In this document: in pieces, positions 42,249-50,765 of the stretch
Numbering within the stretch: position 1 is the stretch's first letter
Layout: every line of letters starts with the position of its first letter
From: Shewanella sp. Isolate11
GTDB lineage: Bacteria > Pseudomonadota > Gammaproteobacteria > Enterobacterales > Shewanellaceae
NCBI RefSeq assembly: GCF_022398315.1
Contig: NZ_JAKEVF010000004.1
Span: forward strand, 256,813 to 320,812
Direction of reading: 5' to 3'
DNA length: 64,000 nucleotides
Translations under genes and position numbers: made by a program
The notes under the pieces: model-generated
Seen by the model: the letters and a program-made list of their open reading frames with translations, nothing else
Database searches by the model: none
What the model was told of the DNA's origin: nothing

Positions 42249-43148
42249 ATGGCTTCATCGGCGGGTTCTGAACTGCAATTGATCCACCTGTTTGTTCATT
42301 TAGTGAATGCAGGGGGCTTCTCCCAAGTAGCAAAAGAGCTAAATATGCCAGTGGCGACTGTGAGTCGCAAAATTACTAAACTAGAGGCCCAGCTTGATAC
42401 TCAGCTGATTATGCGTAGCACGCGCAAACTACGATTGACTGAAGAGGGCAGCGAACTCTTTGGTCGTTATCAAGATGCGGTCGCCTATTTTGACAGCTGC
42501 AATAATTCTAGGGTAGAAAAGCCTGAAGGTACCTTACGTATTGCCGCACCAGTGTCGATCATTTCGATGATTTTAATTGGAGTGATCAATGATTTCTCTA
42601 AAGCCTATCCCGATATTCAGCTGCATATTACTCAAAATAACAGCAACATAGACTTGATTGATGAAGGGGTGGATGTCGCCATTGTGGGCGGCGCACAGCC
42701 AGACTCTTCTTGGGTGTCTAAATCTTTAGGTGTGCTAGATTATGGCCTCTATGCTTCACCGGGTTATTTGGCATCGGCGCAGAGATTAACTCATCCAAAA
42801 CAGTTACAACATCATAATTTAATTAAAGTTTGGCCTTTGTTTAACTGGTCGATGAAGCATGCCAATGGTGACAATTTTTATTATGAAGGGCCTGCAAAGT
42901 TAACCTTGGGTGATATTAATGGTGCAGTACAGGCCGCGGTCGACGATGGTGGGATCTTGTATGGTCCGGCGCTGTTTATGCAGCCGCAAATTGTACTGGG
43001 TAAGCTGGAGCATGTTTTGCCAGATTGGCATGGAGAGCAGCGGCGGATCTCATTGCTGTATCATCAGCGCAGTCAGCAGCCTTTGAAGGTAAAGCTATTT
43101 ATCGAGTATATGCAGCAACACGCGAGACGTTTGTTTGATATCAGATAA
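42249..43148 (+). CDS. LysR family transcriptional regulator
   Basis: 299 residues from ATG 42249; a TTG three codons earlier is less likely. Winged helix-turn-helix at about 5-65 (HLVNAGGFSQVAKELNMPVATVSRKITKLE), then a periplasmic-binding-protein-like effector domain about 90-295 (EGTLRIAAPVSIISMIL). Its sequence places it in the AaeR/DsdC-like subgroup that often controls neighbouring divergent genes. It stands alone here and converges on the lldEFG operon, so its target is not evident from position. Confidence 0.92.
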   Translation: MASSAGSELQLIHLFVHLVNAGGFSQVAKELNMPVATVSRKITKLEAQLDTQLIMRSTRKLRLTEEGSELFGRYQDAVAYFDSCNNSRVEKPEGTLRIAAPVSIISMILIGVINDFSKAYPDIQLHITQNNSNIDLIDEGVDVAIVGGAQPDSSWVSKSLGVLDYGLYASPGYLASAQRLTHPKQLQHHNLIKVWPLFNWSMKHANGDNFYYEGPAKLTLGDINGAVQAAVDDGGILYGPALFMQPQIVLGKLEHVLPDWHGEQRRISLLYHQRSQQPLKVKLFIEYMQQHARRLFDIR

Positions 43149-43177
43149 AAAACTGCCACCGAAAATGTCGGTGGCAG
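43147..43177 (-). terminator. Terminator of the lldEFG operon
   Basis: Perfect 10-bp stem CTGCCACCGA / TCGGTGGCAG, 5-base loop; on the minus strand it runs into TTTTTTA. It overlaps the end of the convergent LysR gene. Confidence 0.85.
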
Positions 43178-43259
43178 GGCTGTTAAGTGAAATTCGACTC
43201 GAAGATACTAGCCTGTTGGGGGGATGCTAGTTCTAGTAAACCACTTAAAAATAAAACCT

Positions 43260-43829
43260 TTAAACTAAATATACGTTTAGGCTACAAGCGCCATGAGCAC
43301 CTACGACTAAGGCTTGTTCGATATCGGCAGTCTTTGAAGGGCCTGCGATAAACACACCAAATTCACCATTGTTTAATGCGACGTTTTGGATTGCCTGATG
43401 CATGTTGGCAACCACAGAGCTAGCTTCCACCACTAACAATAAGTTCTCGCAGATAAAAGGGGTAACTCGATGGCCTAGCTTGCTGGTGTTGACCCAAATA
43501 GCGCCATTTTCTGCCACACCTACATCGCCTTTAATCACCGCATAATCTATATCTCTAAGCTCATGAGCGGTTTCTGGTACGTCACGATTAGCCTTGATAC
43601 CGTCTATGGTTGAGATCACTTGCAATCCCTGAGCGACTAATTCATCGACTTTAACTTGCAGGCCGTCGATACCTTGGTCTTTGTGTAAGGTCGCGGCAAC
43701 TGTGGTCAGGCTGTTTTCAAATTGGCCAATGATATCGTCGAGTCGAGGGCTGACATCAATTTTCGGCATGGCTTGTGGCTCAACAGCAACACTCTTCAAG
43801 GCGTGCAGGATAGATTGTTTGCTCGACAT
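43260..43829 (-). CDS. lldG: LldG/LutC subunit of the L-lactate dehydrogenase complex
   Basis: 189 residues forming a single LUD domain (DYAVIKGDVGVAENGAIWVNTS, LLLVVEASSVVANMHQAIQ, FGVFIAGPSKTADIEQALVVGAHG). It is the third gene of the operon, separated from lldF by one base. With LldE and LldF it oxidises L-lactate to pyruvate, a route shown in Shewanella oneidensis and, as LutABC, in Bacillus subtilis. Cytoplasmic side of the membrane. The terminator follows at 43177. Confidence 0.93.
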   Translation of the reverse strand: MSSKQSILHALKSVAVEPQAMPKIDVSPRLDDIIGQFENSLTTVAATLHKDQGIDGLQVKVDELVAQGLQVISTIDGIKANRDVPETAHELRDIDYAVIKGDVGVAENGAIWVNTSKLGHRVTPFICENLLLVVEASSVVANMHQAIQNVALNNGEFGVFIAGPSKTADIEQALVVGAHGACSLNVYLV

Positions 43830-43830
43830 A

Positions 43831-45192
43831 TTACTGACCTCTATTTTTGTTAAACCAAGCTTCGAAACTAGATTCTGGCGCTACAGGCAGTTCTCGATAT
43901 TTGCCCCAAGCACCAGAGAATGGTTTGAGTACGGCACCCGGCAGAATTCTTAATGCGGTACGTGCTACGCTCATTGAGCAGTTGAGCATGGTTTCGCTGG
44001 CCATAAAATTACCCACCAGTGGCATATAGCTGCGTTTACCATAAGGTAGTTTTCCAGCTTCTGCTTTGAGTCTACGGTGGTGATGAATGATCTTATCTAA
44101 CGGAACTTTTGTTGGACAGACATAACTGCAACTGCCACATAAGGTACAAGCCCACGGAATAGAGTTGCTATCATCGGCCTGAGAACCCACGGCAATACCG
44201 ATAGGACCCGGAATGGTGTAGTTATAGCTGTAACCACCTGAACGACGATAAACAGGGCAAGTATTTAAACAACCGCCACAACGAATACACTTCAACGACT
44301 CCGCCAAAATTTTATCTTGCAGCATATCGGTGCGGCCGTTATCGACGATAATGACGTGCATCTCACCGTCAACTTGTGGGCCACGATAGAATGAGCTGTA
44401 GGTTGTTACTGGCTGGCCGGTAGCATTACGAGCTAGGGTGCGAAGTAAAATAGCTGCACTATCTAGGTTAGGGACAATTTTATCGATTCCCATAGAGTGC
44501 AATTGTAGCTTAGGTAAGTTCGCGCCCATGTCGGCGTTACCCTCGTTGGTACACACCACGACCGCGCCCTTATCGGCGATAGCCATATTAACCCCTGTCA
44601 TAGCCGCATCTGCTGACAAGAACTGTTCACGTAGGTGAGCACGAGCTGCGCGAGTTAAATACAGTGGATCAGAAGCACCTTCATCTGTCCCCAGTTTTTC
44701 ATGGAAAAGCTCACCTACTTCCTCTTTTTTAAGATGGATAGCGGGGACAACAATATGTGATGGAGGCTGTTTCTTCAGCTGAATAATCCGCTCACCCAAA
44801 TCGGTATCGATAACTTCGATGCCACGCTGCTCAAGATAAGGGTTAAGGTGGCATTCTTCAGTCAGCATCGACTTAGATTTGACCAGCTTCTTGACCTGCT
44901 TATCGGCTAAGATTTTATGGACTATCTGGTTGTGTTCTACACCATCTTTTGCCCAATGAACTTGAATACCATTAGCCTGACAGTTTTTTTCAAACTCTTG
45001 TAAATATTCACCTAAATGCGTCAGAGTATGGAGTTTCATCTCTGAGCCTAGCTGGCGCAATTGTTCCCATTCAGGTAATGATGCAGCTGCACGATCGCGC
45101 TTTTCTCTTAATGTCCAAAGTGCCTTAGAGTGCCAATCAACGCGGGCTTCATCTTTGCAAAAAATTTCGGCTTTACTAGCATGAGTCGACAT
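43831..45192 (-). CDS. lldF: LldF/LutB iron-sulfur subunit of the L-lactate dehydrogenase complex
   Basis: 453 residues. A LUD domain fills about 60-290; two 4Fe-4S clusters follow, CIRCGGCLNTCP at about 303 and CTLCGSCSYVCP at about 350. The C-terminal 80 residues are the LutB extension. It passes electrons from lactate to the quinone pool with LldE and LldG. The gene sits in the middle of the operon: a 9-base gap after lldE and a 1-base gap before lldG. Confidence 0.95.
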   Translation of the reverse strand: MSTHASKAEIFCKDEARVDWHSKALWTLREKRDRAAASLPEWEQLRQLGSEMKLHTLTHLGEYLQEFEKNCQANGIQVHWAKDGVEHNQIVHKILADKQVKKLVKSKSMLTEECHLNPYLEQRGIEVIDTDLGERIIQLKKQPPSHIVVPAIHLKKEEVGELFHEKLGTDEGASDPLYLTRAARAHLREQFLSADAAMTGVNMAIADKGAVVVCTNEGNADMGANLPKLQLHSMGIDKIVPNLDSAAILLRTLARNATGQPVTTYSSFYRGPQVDGEMHVIIVDNGRTDMLQDKILAESLKCIRCGGCLNTCPVYRRSGGYSYNYTIPGPIGIAVGSQADDSNSIPWACTLCGSCSYVCPTKVPLDKIIHHHRRLKAEAGKLPYGKRSYMPLVGNFMASETMLNCSMSVARTALRILPGAVLKPFSGAWGKYRELPVAPESSFEAWFNKNRGQ

Positions 45193-45201
45193 AATAATCT
45201 C

Positions 45202-45945
45202 CTAAAGCGCAGCGTTGATCACTTGGGCAATATGTAAGGTTTCGATAGGCAACTTCTGGCGGCGCATCATGCCATCGAGGTGCAATAAACATGAAGGATC
45301 GAAACCTACAGCATATTTGGCACCCGTTTCGGCATGGGCTTGGGCTTTGTCCTTACCCATCTTGGCCGATACAGCGCCCTCATCTACGGCAAATGTGCCA
45401 CCAAAGCCGCAACATTCATCGTGACGACCGGGGTAAACAATCTCGATATTAGGGATATCTTTCAGTACCGCTTCGACTTTATTCATGCGCGGCCCCATCT
45501 GTTCACTTGGTGTAGCCAGATCAAGCATACGTATGCCGTGGCAGCTCAGTTGTAAGCTGATCTTATGGGCAAACGGTTTATTAAATGCCTTGATAGGAGA
45601 GACATCGTGTAGAAATTCGGTGAGTTCGTAAAGCTTGTCGATCACTGCCTGAGCTTCTGGGCTCGAATCGAACTCATGGAAGTTCTCTTTCGCCGCGACT
45701 AAGCAAGATGCCGCAGGACAAACAATGGCATCACACTCAACCCCTTTAAAGGCGTTAAGCAGTTTTAGGGTGGTTTTTTGCGCTTCATTAAAACAGCCCG
45801 AGTTGGTCATCGGCTGACCACAACAGGTTTGCCCTTTGGGTAAAATCACTTGGTGACCGAGTTTTTCTAGCAGCTCAACGGTGGCGATGCCCACATGTGA
45901 CATCATTTGATTAACTAAGCAAGGTATAAACAGGGCAATTTTCAT
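45202..45945 (-). CDS. lldE: LldE/LutA Cys-rich subunit of the L-lactate dehydrogenase complex
   Basis: 247 residues with two CCG domains: CCGQPMTNSGC at about 42 and CCGFGGTF at about 180, plus the family CPAASCLVA and DPSCLLHLDG segments. Such CCG repeats bind iron-sulfur clusters in heterodisulfide-reductase- and GlpC-like proteins. First gene of lldEFG. In Shewanella oneidensis the operon lies beside a lactate permease and D-lactate dehydrogenase; neither is seen in this window, where a FadE-type gene is divergent instead. Confidence 0.95.
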   Translation of the reverse strand: MKIALFIPCLVNQMMSHVGIATVELLEKLGHQVILPKGQTCCGQPMTNSGCFNEAQKTTLKLLNAFKGVECDAIVCPAASCLVAAKENFHEFDSSPEAQAVIDKLYELTEFLHDVSPIKAFNKPFAHKISLQLSCHGIRMLDLATPSEQMGPRMNKVEAVLKDIPNIEIVYPGRHDECCGFGGTFAVDEGAVSAKMGKDKAQAHAETGAKYAVGFDPSCLLHLDGMMRRQKLPIETLHIAQVINAAL

Positions 45946-46409
45946 GAAGCGCTCTCTTAGGTCTTTGCTGTTTTTTGGGGGGGCTTATGCGGTTTATTGC
46001 TGTTGATTTTACCGCTTCAGTCGATATCGCTACCCCATTAAACAGGCATTATGCGTGGCGATAATTTAAGCGCATATCCATATAATGAGTAGTGTTAATT
46101 TAGTAAATATAGCAGTCTATTTTTGCAAAAATGAAATAGTGTTGTCGCTTTAAAAAAGTCCGATAATTTTAGTGGTTATTTAACCAAATTTTGTTGATTT
46201 ATACAGTGATGTGTTAAACGTTTATATAAAACGGGTGTTTAAATTTTTTAGTGTATTTTTTGTTGGTTAATTGATTGAATTTAATTGGTTTTATTTTTAC
46301 TTTTATTTTTTCTGTATGAATTTTATTCATTTTTTGTGGTTAGAATGTTTGATCTAATTCTTATTTTGTGACGTAATGCGTTAACAGTTATTGCTAGCCG
46401 AGTCAGAAG
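45946..46409. other. Divergent promoter region between lldE and fadE
   Basis: 464 bases, very AT-rich near fadE, with no gene. It holds the palindrome TAAACGTTTA (46215-46224) and the AAAC-N4-GTTT element listed separately. Confidence 0.55.
46229..46240. promoter_or_regulatory. Candidate PsrA-type operator upstream of fadE
   Basis: AAAC-GGGT-GTTT, symmetric, about 170 bases before the fadE start. PsrA, a TetR-type fatty-acid regulator of Shewanella and Pseudomonas, is described as binding AAAC-N2-4-GTTT sites near beta-oxidation genes. Such a short AT-rich motif arises often by chance. Confidence 0.3.
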
Positions 46410-48686
46410 ATGAGTTTAAGAACAAAATTAAAAAAAGTTTTACCGAGTATCTCTACCACGGAACAGGAAGCGTTGGATGCGGGTGATGTTTGGCTTGAAG
46501 GTTCAATTTATCAGGGACGTCCTGATTTTGATGCCCTAAGAGCGATACCTGTCGCTAGCTTATCTGCTGAAGAAAAAGCTTTCCTCGATGGCCCGGTGCA
46601 ACAACTTATCGAAATGGTGGATGATTTTGCATTGCAAGATAGTATTCATCTTCCTGATGAGCTACTTAATTTTCTTAAAGACAATAAATTCTTCTCACTG
46701 ATCATTCCTAAAGTTTATGGCGGACATGAATTTAGCCCTTATGCCAACTCCACCATAGTGGCGACTATTGCGGCAAAGAGTTCTGCATTGGCGGTAACGG
46801 TAATGGTGCCTAACTCTTTAGGCCCCGGCGAGTTGTTAATGCATTATGGTACCGATCAGCAGCGTGATTATTGGTTACCCCGTTTAGCCCATGGACAAGA
46901 GATCCCCTGTTTTGCACTAACCAGCCCTGAAGCGGGCTCAGATGCCGGCGGTATTCCAGATATCGGCACCGTCACCATGGGAGAGTATCAGGGTCAGCAA
47001 GTATTAGGTTTGAACGTCACTTGGGACAAACGCTATATTACACTCGCTCCGATAGCGACTGTGTTGGGACTGGCCTTTAAGGTGGAAGATCCACAAGGTT
47101 TGTTGGGCGATAAGAAGCAGCTTGGTATCACTTGTGCGCTTATCCCTAAGTCTCATGTTGGCGTCGAACTCGGTAATCGTCATGACCCTATGGGATGCCG
47201 TTTCTATAACGGTACTACCCGTGGCGAAAACGTATTTATTCCGATGGAATTCATTATTGGTGGCCAACAGAATATCGGCCGTGGTTGGCAGATGTTGGTG
47301 GCTTGCTTAGGGGCGGGGCGGGGGATCTCTCTGCCCGCACTTGGGGTTTCTGTTAGCCAAGCCTCATTTAAGTCATCGGCGGAGTACGCCGCGGTGCGTG
47401 AGCAATTTGGCTTGGCCATTGGCAAGTTTGAAGGTATCCAAGAAAAGCTGGCCGATATCGCTGGAAAAACCTATTTACAAGAGGCAATGCGAGTACTGAC
47501 GACTGAGGGGTTAGGACTTGGATTAAAACCTTCAGTGGTAACTGCCATCGCTAAATACCATATGACGGAATTAGGTCGAGATGTACTTAATTCGGCAATG
47601 GATATTCAGGCTGGTAAGGCGATTCAGCGTGGTCCACAAAATACCCTGGCCTCGGCATTTATCGCGCAACCTATAGCGATCACCGTTGAAGGAGCCAATA
47701 TTCTGACCCGTAACTTGATGATTTTTGGTCAAGGGGTAATGCGCTGCCACCCACATCTACAAAGCATGGTGGAATCAATTCATAGCGATGATAAGTCGGC
47801 GGACAAAACCTTTAACCGTATCTTACGTCAAACCATAGGTTATAGCGTGGGTAACAGCTTACGAGCCTTCCGTTTAGGTTTATTGCCTTTCACTGCCGGT
47901 GCGACATCGCCTCTAAGTGAAGTAGCAGAATATGAAAAAGCGGTAAATAAATTAGCCTCAAAACTGGCGGTTTATGCCGATTTCTCATTGTTGGTATTAG
48001 GTGGCAAGCTTAAACAGGCGGAGATGTTATCGGCGCGACTGGGTGATGTGATGAGCTACCTGTACGCCGCAATGGCTTCTATTCGTTACTATGAACAGAA
48101 AGTCGCCGAGCAACAGCGCAGTGAGGCCGTAGCCTATTTCCATTATGCGACACGCTGGGCGCTAGGCAATGCCGAGAAAGCCTTGTTGGATTTCCTAGAT
48201 AACTTCCCGTCGCCCGCCACTCGTCAGTTAATGAAGCTGATCACGGTAACTTACTCACCGAAAATGAAGAAGGTTAATGATGACTTGGTGCGAGAATTGG
48301 CGCATCAGGCACAGCTTAATACCGAGTTTAAGAAGCAAATTACTCATTTGGTGAAACCGGTTGCTGGTGATGGTCATGATATTAATCAACAAGCCTACTT
48401 AGCGAAAATCACCTGTTTGCCTCTGTTAGCAAAAGTGAAGAAAGGGCTTAAGTCTCGTCGATTTAGTGCCGGAGTGCGTTTTGCTCAGACCTTAGACAAT
48501 GCGTTAGTGGCTCAGGTTATCAGCGAGAGTGAGCATCAGCAGTTGCAGGATTACAACATCAAGCGTGAGCGTGCAATTCGTGTCGATGAATTCGACTTTG
48601 ATATGAGGCTTATCGAACAAACGGGGCGAGCCCAGTCTGAGCAAGTTCAGACTGTTCAAAACAGCGAGTTGAAAATTGCTAATTAA
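46410..48686 (+). CDS. fadE: FadE-type acyl-CoA dehydrogenase
   Basis: 758 residues. The acyl-CoA dehydrogenase core about 70-460 shows PCFALTSPEAGSDAGGIPD, the FAD/substrate region GAGRGISLPALGVS and the catalytic-base segment ITVEGANILTRNLMIFGQG. The extra C-terminal region of about 250 residues is the DUF1974-type extension found in the FadE branch. It catalyses the first step of fatty-acid beta-oxidation. Compared with Escherichia coli FadE (814 residues) the N-terminal hydrophobic segment is missing, so membrane attachment may differ. Several FadE paralogues are usual in Shewanella. Transcribed divergently from lldEFG; terminator at 48706. Confidence 0.93.
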   Translation: MSLRTKLKKVLPSISTTEQEALDAGDVWLEGSIYQGRPDFDALRAIPVASLSAEEKAFLDGPVQQLIEMVDDFALQDSIHLPDELLNFLKDNKFFSLIIPKVYGGHEFSPYANSTIVATIAAKSSALAVTVMVPNSLGPGELLMHYGTDQQRDYWLPRLAHGQEIPCFALTSPEAGSDAGGIPDIGTVTMGEYQGQQVLGLNVTWDKRYITLAPIATVLGLAFKVEDPQGLLGDKKQLGITCALIPKSHVGVELGNRHDPMGCRFYNGTTRGENVFIPMEFIIGGQQNIGRGWQMLVACLGAGRGISLPALGVSVSQASFKSSAEYAAVREQFGLAIGKFEGIQEKLADIAGKTYLQEAMRVLTTEGLGLGLKPSVVTAIAKYHMTELGRDVLNSAMDIQAGKAIQRGPQNTLASAFIAQPIAITVEGANILTRNLMIFGQGVMRCHPHLQSMVESIHSDDKSADKTFNRILRQTIGYSVGNSLRAFRLGLLPFTAGATSPLSEVAEYEKAVNKLASKLAVYADFSLLVLGGKLKQAEMLSARLGDVMSYLYAAMASIRYYEQKVAEQQRSEAVAYFHYATRWALGNAEKALLDFLDNFPSPATRQLMKLITVTYSPKMKKVNDDLVRELAHQAQLNTEFKKQITHLVKPVAGDGHDINQQAYLAKITCLPLLAKVKKGLKSRRFSAGVRFAQTLDNALVAQVISESEHQQLQDYNIKRERAIRVDEFDFDMRLIEQTGRAQSEQVQTVQNSELKIAN

Positions 48687-48705
48687 TACCCATTAATGAG
48701 TGTAT

Positions 48706-48738
48706 AACAGCCGTCCATTTGGGCGGCTGTTTGTTTTT
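48706..48738 (+). terminator. Rho-independent terminator after fadE
   Basis: 11-bp stem AACAGCCGTCC / GGGCGGCTGTT (one G-T pair), 4-base loop, then TGTTTTT. Confidence 0.85.
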
Positions 48739-48799
48739 ATCCTTGTTAACCGCGTCTGTTTGCTATGATAGCGCCTCATGGTTTTATCTGGGGATTTAA

Positions 48800-49594
48800 G
48801 TGCTAAAGCGACGACATTTTACCCGCCGAGGTCCCGATTTTCGCCGCGGTGAGCAAGTCAGTTTTAATGACATCAAGCAGGTTTTTGGGCTTAATCATAT
48901 CCGCTTGGGAAGTTGGGTCGATGATGAAGAGAAACATAAAGCGGCTAACTTAATCTTCGATGGTTTGGCCGACTTGGCTTATATCTTAAAGTTGCCTCCC
49001 CAGGCGATTGGACTGAGGCAAACCTTAAATCTGGCTTTTGGTAGCGGTGGACAACCTGGTGTGCAGGCGCACTACATGCCTGCTCATCGTGAATTGGCCT
49101 TGGCTAAAAATGCCGGTGCAGGAGCGTTAGCCCATGAATTTTGGCATGCGTTTGATCATTATATTGCGCCCAAGGCGTATCAGTTGAGAACCGAGAGTAA
49201 CCGCGGCACTGCGTTTGCGAGTAGCTGCTGGCTTAGTGAGGTGAGCGCCATATCTCATCCACTTAATCAAAGGTTAGAACAGCTATTTCACACCACTATG
49301 CTGAGCCAAGATGGTTTGGACAGCCATGATTATGTCGCTCGGGCGGTGGCGCTGGATAAGCAGCAGGGAAATTACTATTTTGCTAAGCCAACCGAACTGA
49401 TGGCTCGGGCATTCGAGGCCTGTATCGAGGCGCATCCAGAGATTGATAATGCCTATTTAGCCGATGATATACAGGGCTCATCATTAGCAAAGGCCGGGGG
49501 CTATCCCGACCTTAAACATCAGCAGCAGATATTGCAGCAATTATTGAATTACTTTGAGCCGCTAGGGGAAGCTTTGAGTCAGCAAACACCTTAA
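48800..49594 (+). CDS. CLCA_X-type protein with a zinc-protease-like HExxH motif
   Basis: 264 residues starting at GTG 48800, with GGGGA about seven bases upstream. A HEFWHAFDHY motif at about 113 (after NAGAGALA) is a zinc-binding HExxH. The N terminus is rich in Arg and there is no signal peptide, so the protein should be cytoplasmic. The family (which I recall as CLCA_X in Shewanella and Vibrio) is uncharacterised; peptidase activity is likely but unproven. The C terminus LQQLLNYFEPLGEALSQQ reappears as a diverged in-frame relic at 55412-55468, on the far side of the protease block, a sign that foreign DNA entered at the 3' end of this gene. Confidence 0.8.
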   Translation: MLKRRHFTRRGPDFRRGEQVSFNDIKQVFGLNHIRLGSWVDDEEKHKAANLIFDGLADLAYILKLPPQAIGLRQTLNLAFGSGGQPGVQAHYMPAHRELALAKNAGAGALAHEFWHAFDHYIAPKAYQLRTESNRGTAFASSCWLSEVSAISHPLNQRLEQLFHTTMLSQDGLDSHDYVARAVALDKQQGNYYFAKPTELMARAFEACIEAHPEIDNAYLADDIQGSSLAKAGGYPDLKHQQQILQQLLNYFEPLGEALSQQTP

Positions 49595-50069
49595 TCACTC
49601 TATTTGTCATCCGTTTTTAGCGTGTTATGGCCGGTTAATGCCTGCCTTTGCTAATACTAGCGTGCCATTTTGCTTGTGACGTTTTTTTTATAAGAGCGAA
49701 CATGATTTTAAATGTTGCCTATAGTCTGTTTTGCAGTCGTAAACTCAAGGATTCACCTTAATCGCTTCCCCCCTAACATCGAAGTAACACACTGCTTCAA
49801 TAAAAACTCAGCTCTGTAAATACATGGCTGATGCGATGTGTATTTGACGCCACAATAATGCCTCATAATTTCATTTCACTTTATCTAGTTAGACAGTATC
49901 TATCGAGCACTTCTATCCATTTTCTAGGTCATTTGTCCTACTCACGTGGGGTAATTGTTCTATATAAGAAGCAAATTTTGTGTCATAGACTCAAAGACGT
50001 CATCTGGACAATTGCTCATTTTAAGCGTGCTCCGATCAGGCGCAAAAATAACAATAAGAGAGAATAAAT
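49595..50069. other. Intergenic region ahead of the secreted-protease block
   Basis: 475 bases, AT-rich. A 78-codon frame at 49831-50067 has no ribosome-binding site and an unnatural composition; I read it as non-coding. GAGAGAA at 50059-50065 is the likely ribosome-binding site of the next gene. Confidence 0.5.
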
Positions 50070-50765
50070 ATGAACATAAAAACGCGCGACCTCCCTAGTT
50101 GGTACAGTCGAAAATGCAAATCAGTCATGATTGCATGTTCGGCGATAATACTCTCACTTACTCATTTCAGCAGTTCTGCCGCACAAATTGAACGACAAAA
50201 TTTAGTGCAACTTATAGAAAGTAGTGAGCAAATTGTTGCTGGAGTCATCACCAATGTGACTGATGGTTTTGACGCTAACAACCTGCCATACACCGAAGTG
50301 ACTATGAGTGTTGGTCGCAAGATTAAAGGCAAGAAAAATGGTAAAAAATTCGACGATCAACAAGGTGAAACTATCACGTTTAAACAGTTTGGTTTAATCA
50401 AGCCACGCAAATTAAGCAACGGTAAAACCTTGTTAATGACCACTCCACAGGGTTGGTCGACTTACGGAAAAGGCGAGAGAGTTATGTTGTTCTTGCACAA
50501 ACCTGCCAGTATGACCGGCTTACAAACAACCGCTGGTTTAAGTCAAGGTAAACTCTCTTATGTTAATGGCCAATTAACAAATTCATATGAAAACAAAGGT
50601 TTATTTGAAAAGTTATCTGTTTCTGCTGCTAATTTAACGCCAGAACAGCAAGCAATGATCGCGGGTACTAGCGCTAAATTTAATTCACAAGCGTTAACGC
50701 AATTAGTTGAGCGTGCTGTTGCAGAAGGTTGGATTGAAAATGGAGTAATGCGCAATGAAAAATAA
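50070..50765 (+). CDS. Secreted protein of unknown function, companion of the downstream metalloprotease
   Basis: 231 residues. Signal peptide about 1-38 with a long n-region (ending SSSAAQ). The mature part begins with a segment typical of a small domain often found just before matrixin-like proteases: LIESSEQIVAGVITNVTDGF, a strand TEVTMSVGRKIKGKKNG, then GETITFKQFG and GERVMLFLHKPA. No catalytic motif is seen. Its last 11 bases overlap the metalloprotease start (ATG at 50755), so translation is coupled and a shared function such as inhibitor, chaperone or surface partner is likely, though unproven. Confidence 0.8.
   Translation: MNIKTRDLPSWYSRKCKSVMIACSAIILSLTHFSSSAAQIERQNLVQLIESSEQIVAGVITNVTDGFDANNLPYTEVTMSVGRKIKGKKNGKKFDDQQGETITFKQFGLIKPRKLSNGKTLLMTTPQGWSTYGKGERVMLFLHKPASMTGLQTTAGLSQGKLSYVNGQLTNSYENKGLFEKLSVSAANLTPEQQAMIAGTSAKFNSQALTQLVERAVAEGWIENGVMRNEK

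Noticed and set aside
49831..50067. A 78-codon plus-strand frame before the companion protein gene
   Set aside because: No ribosome-binding site, odd composition, and it ends at the leader of the real gene; it looks non-coding.
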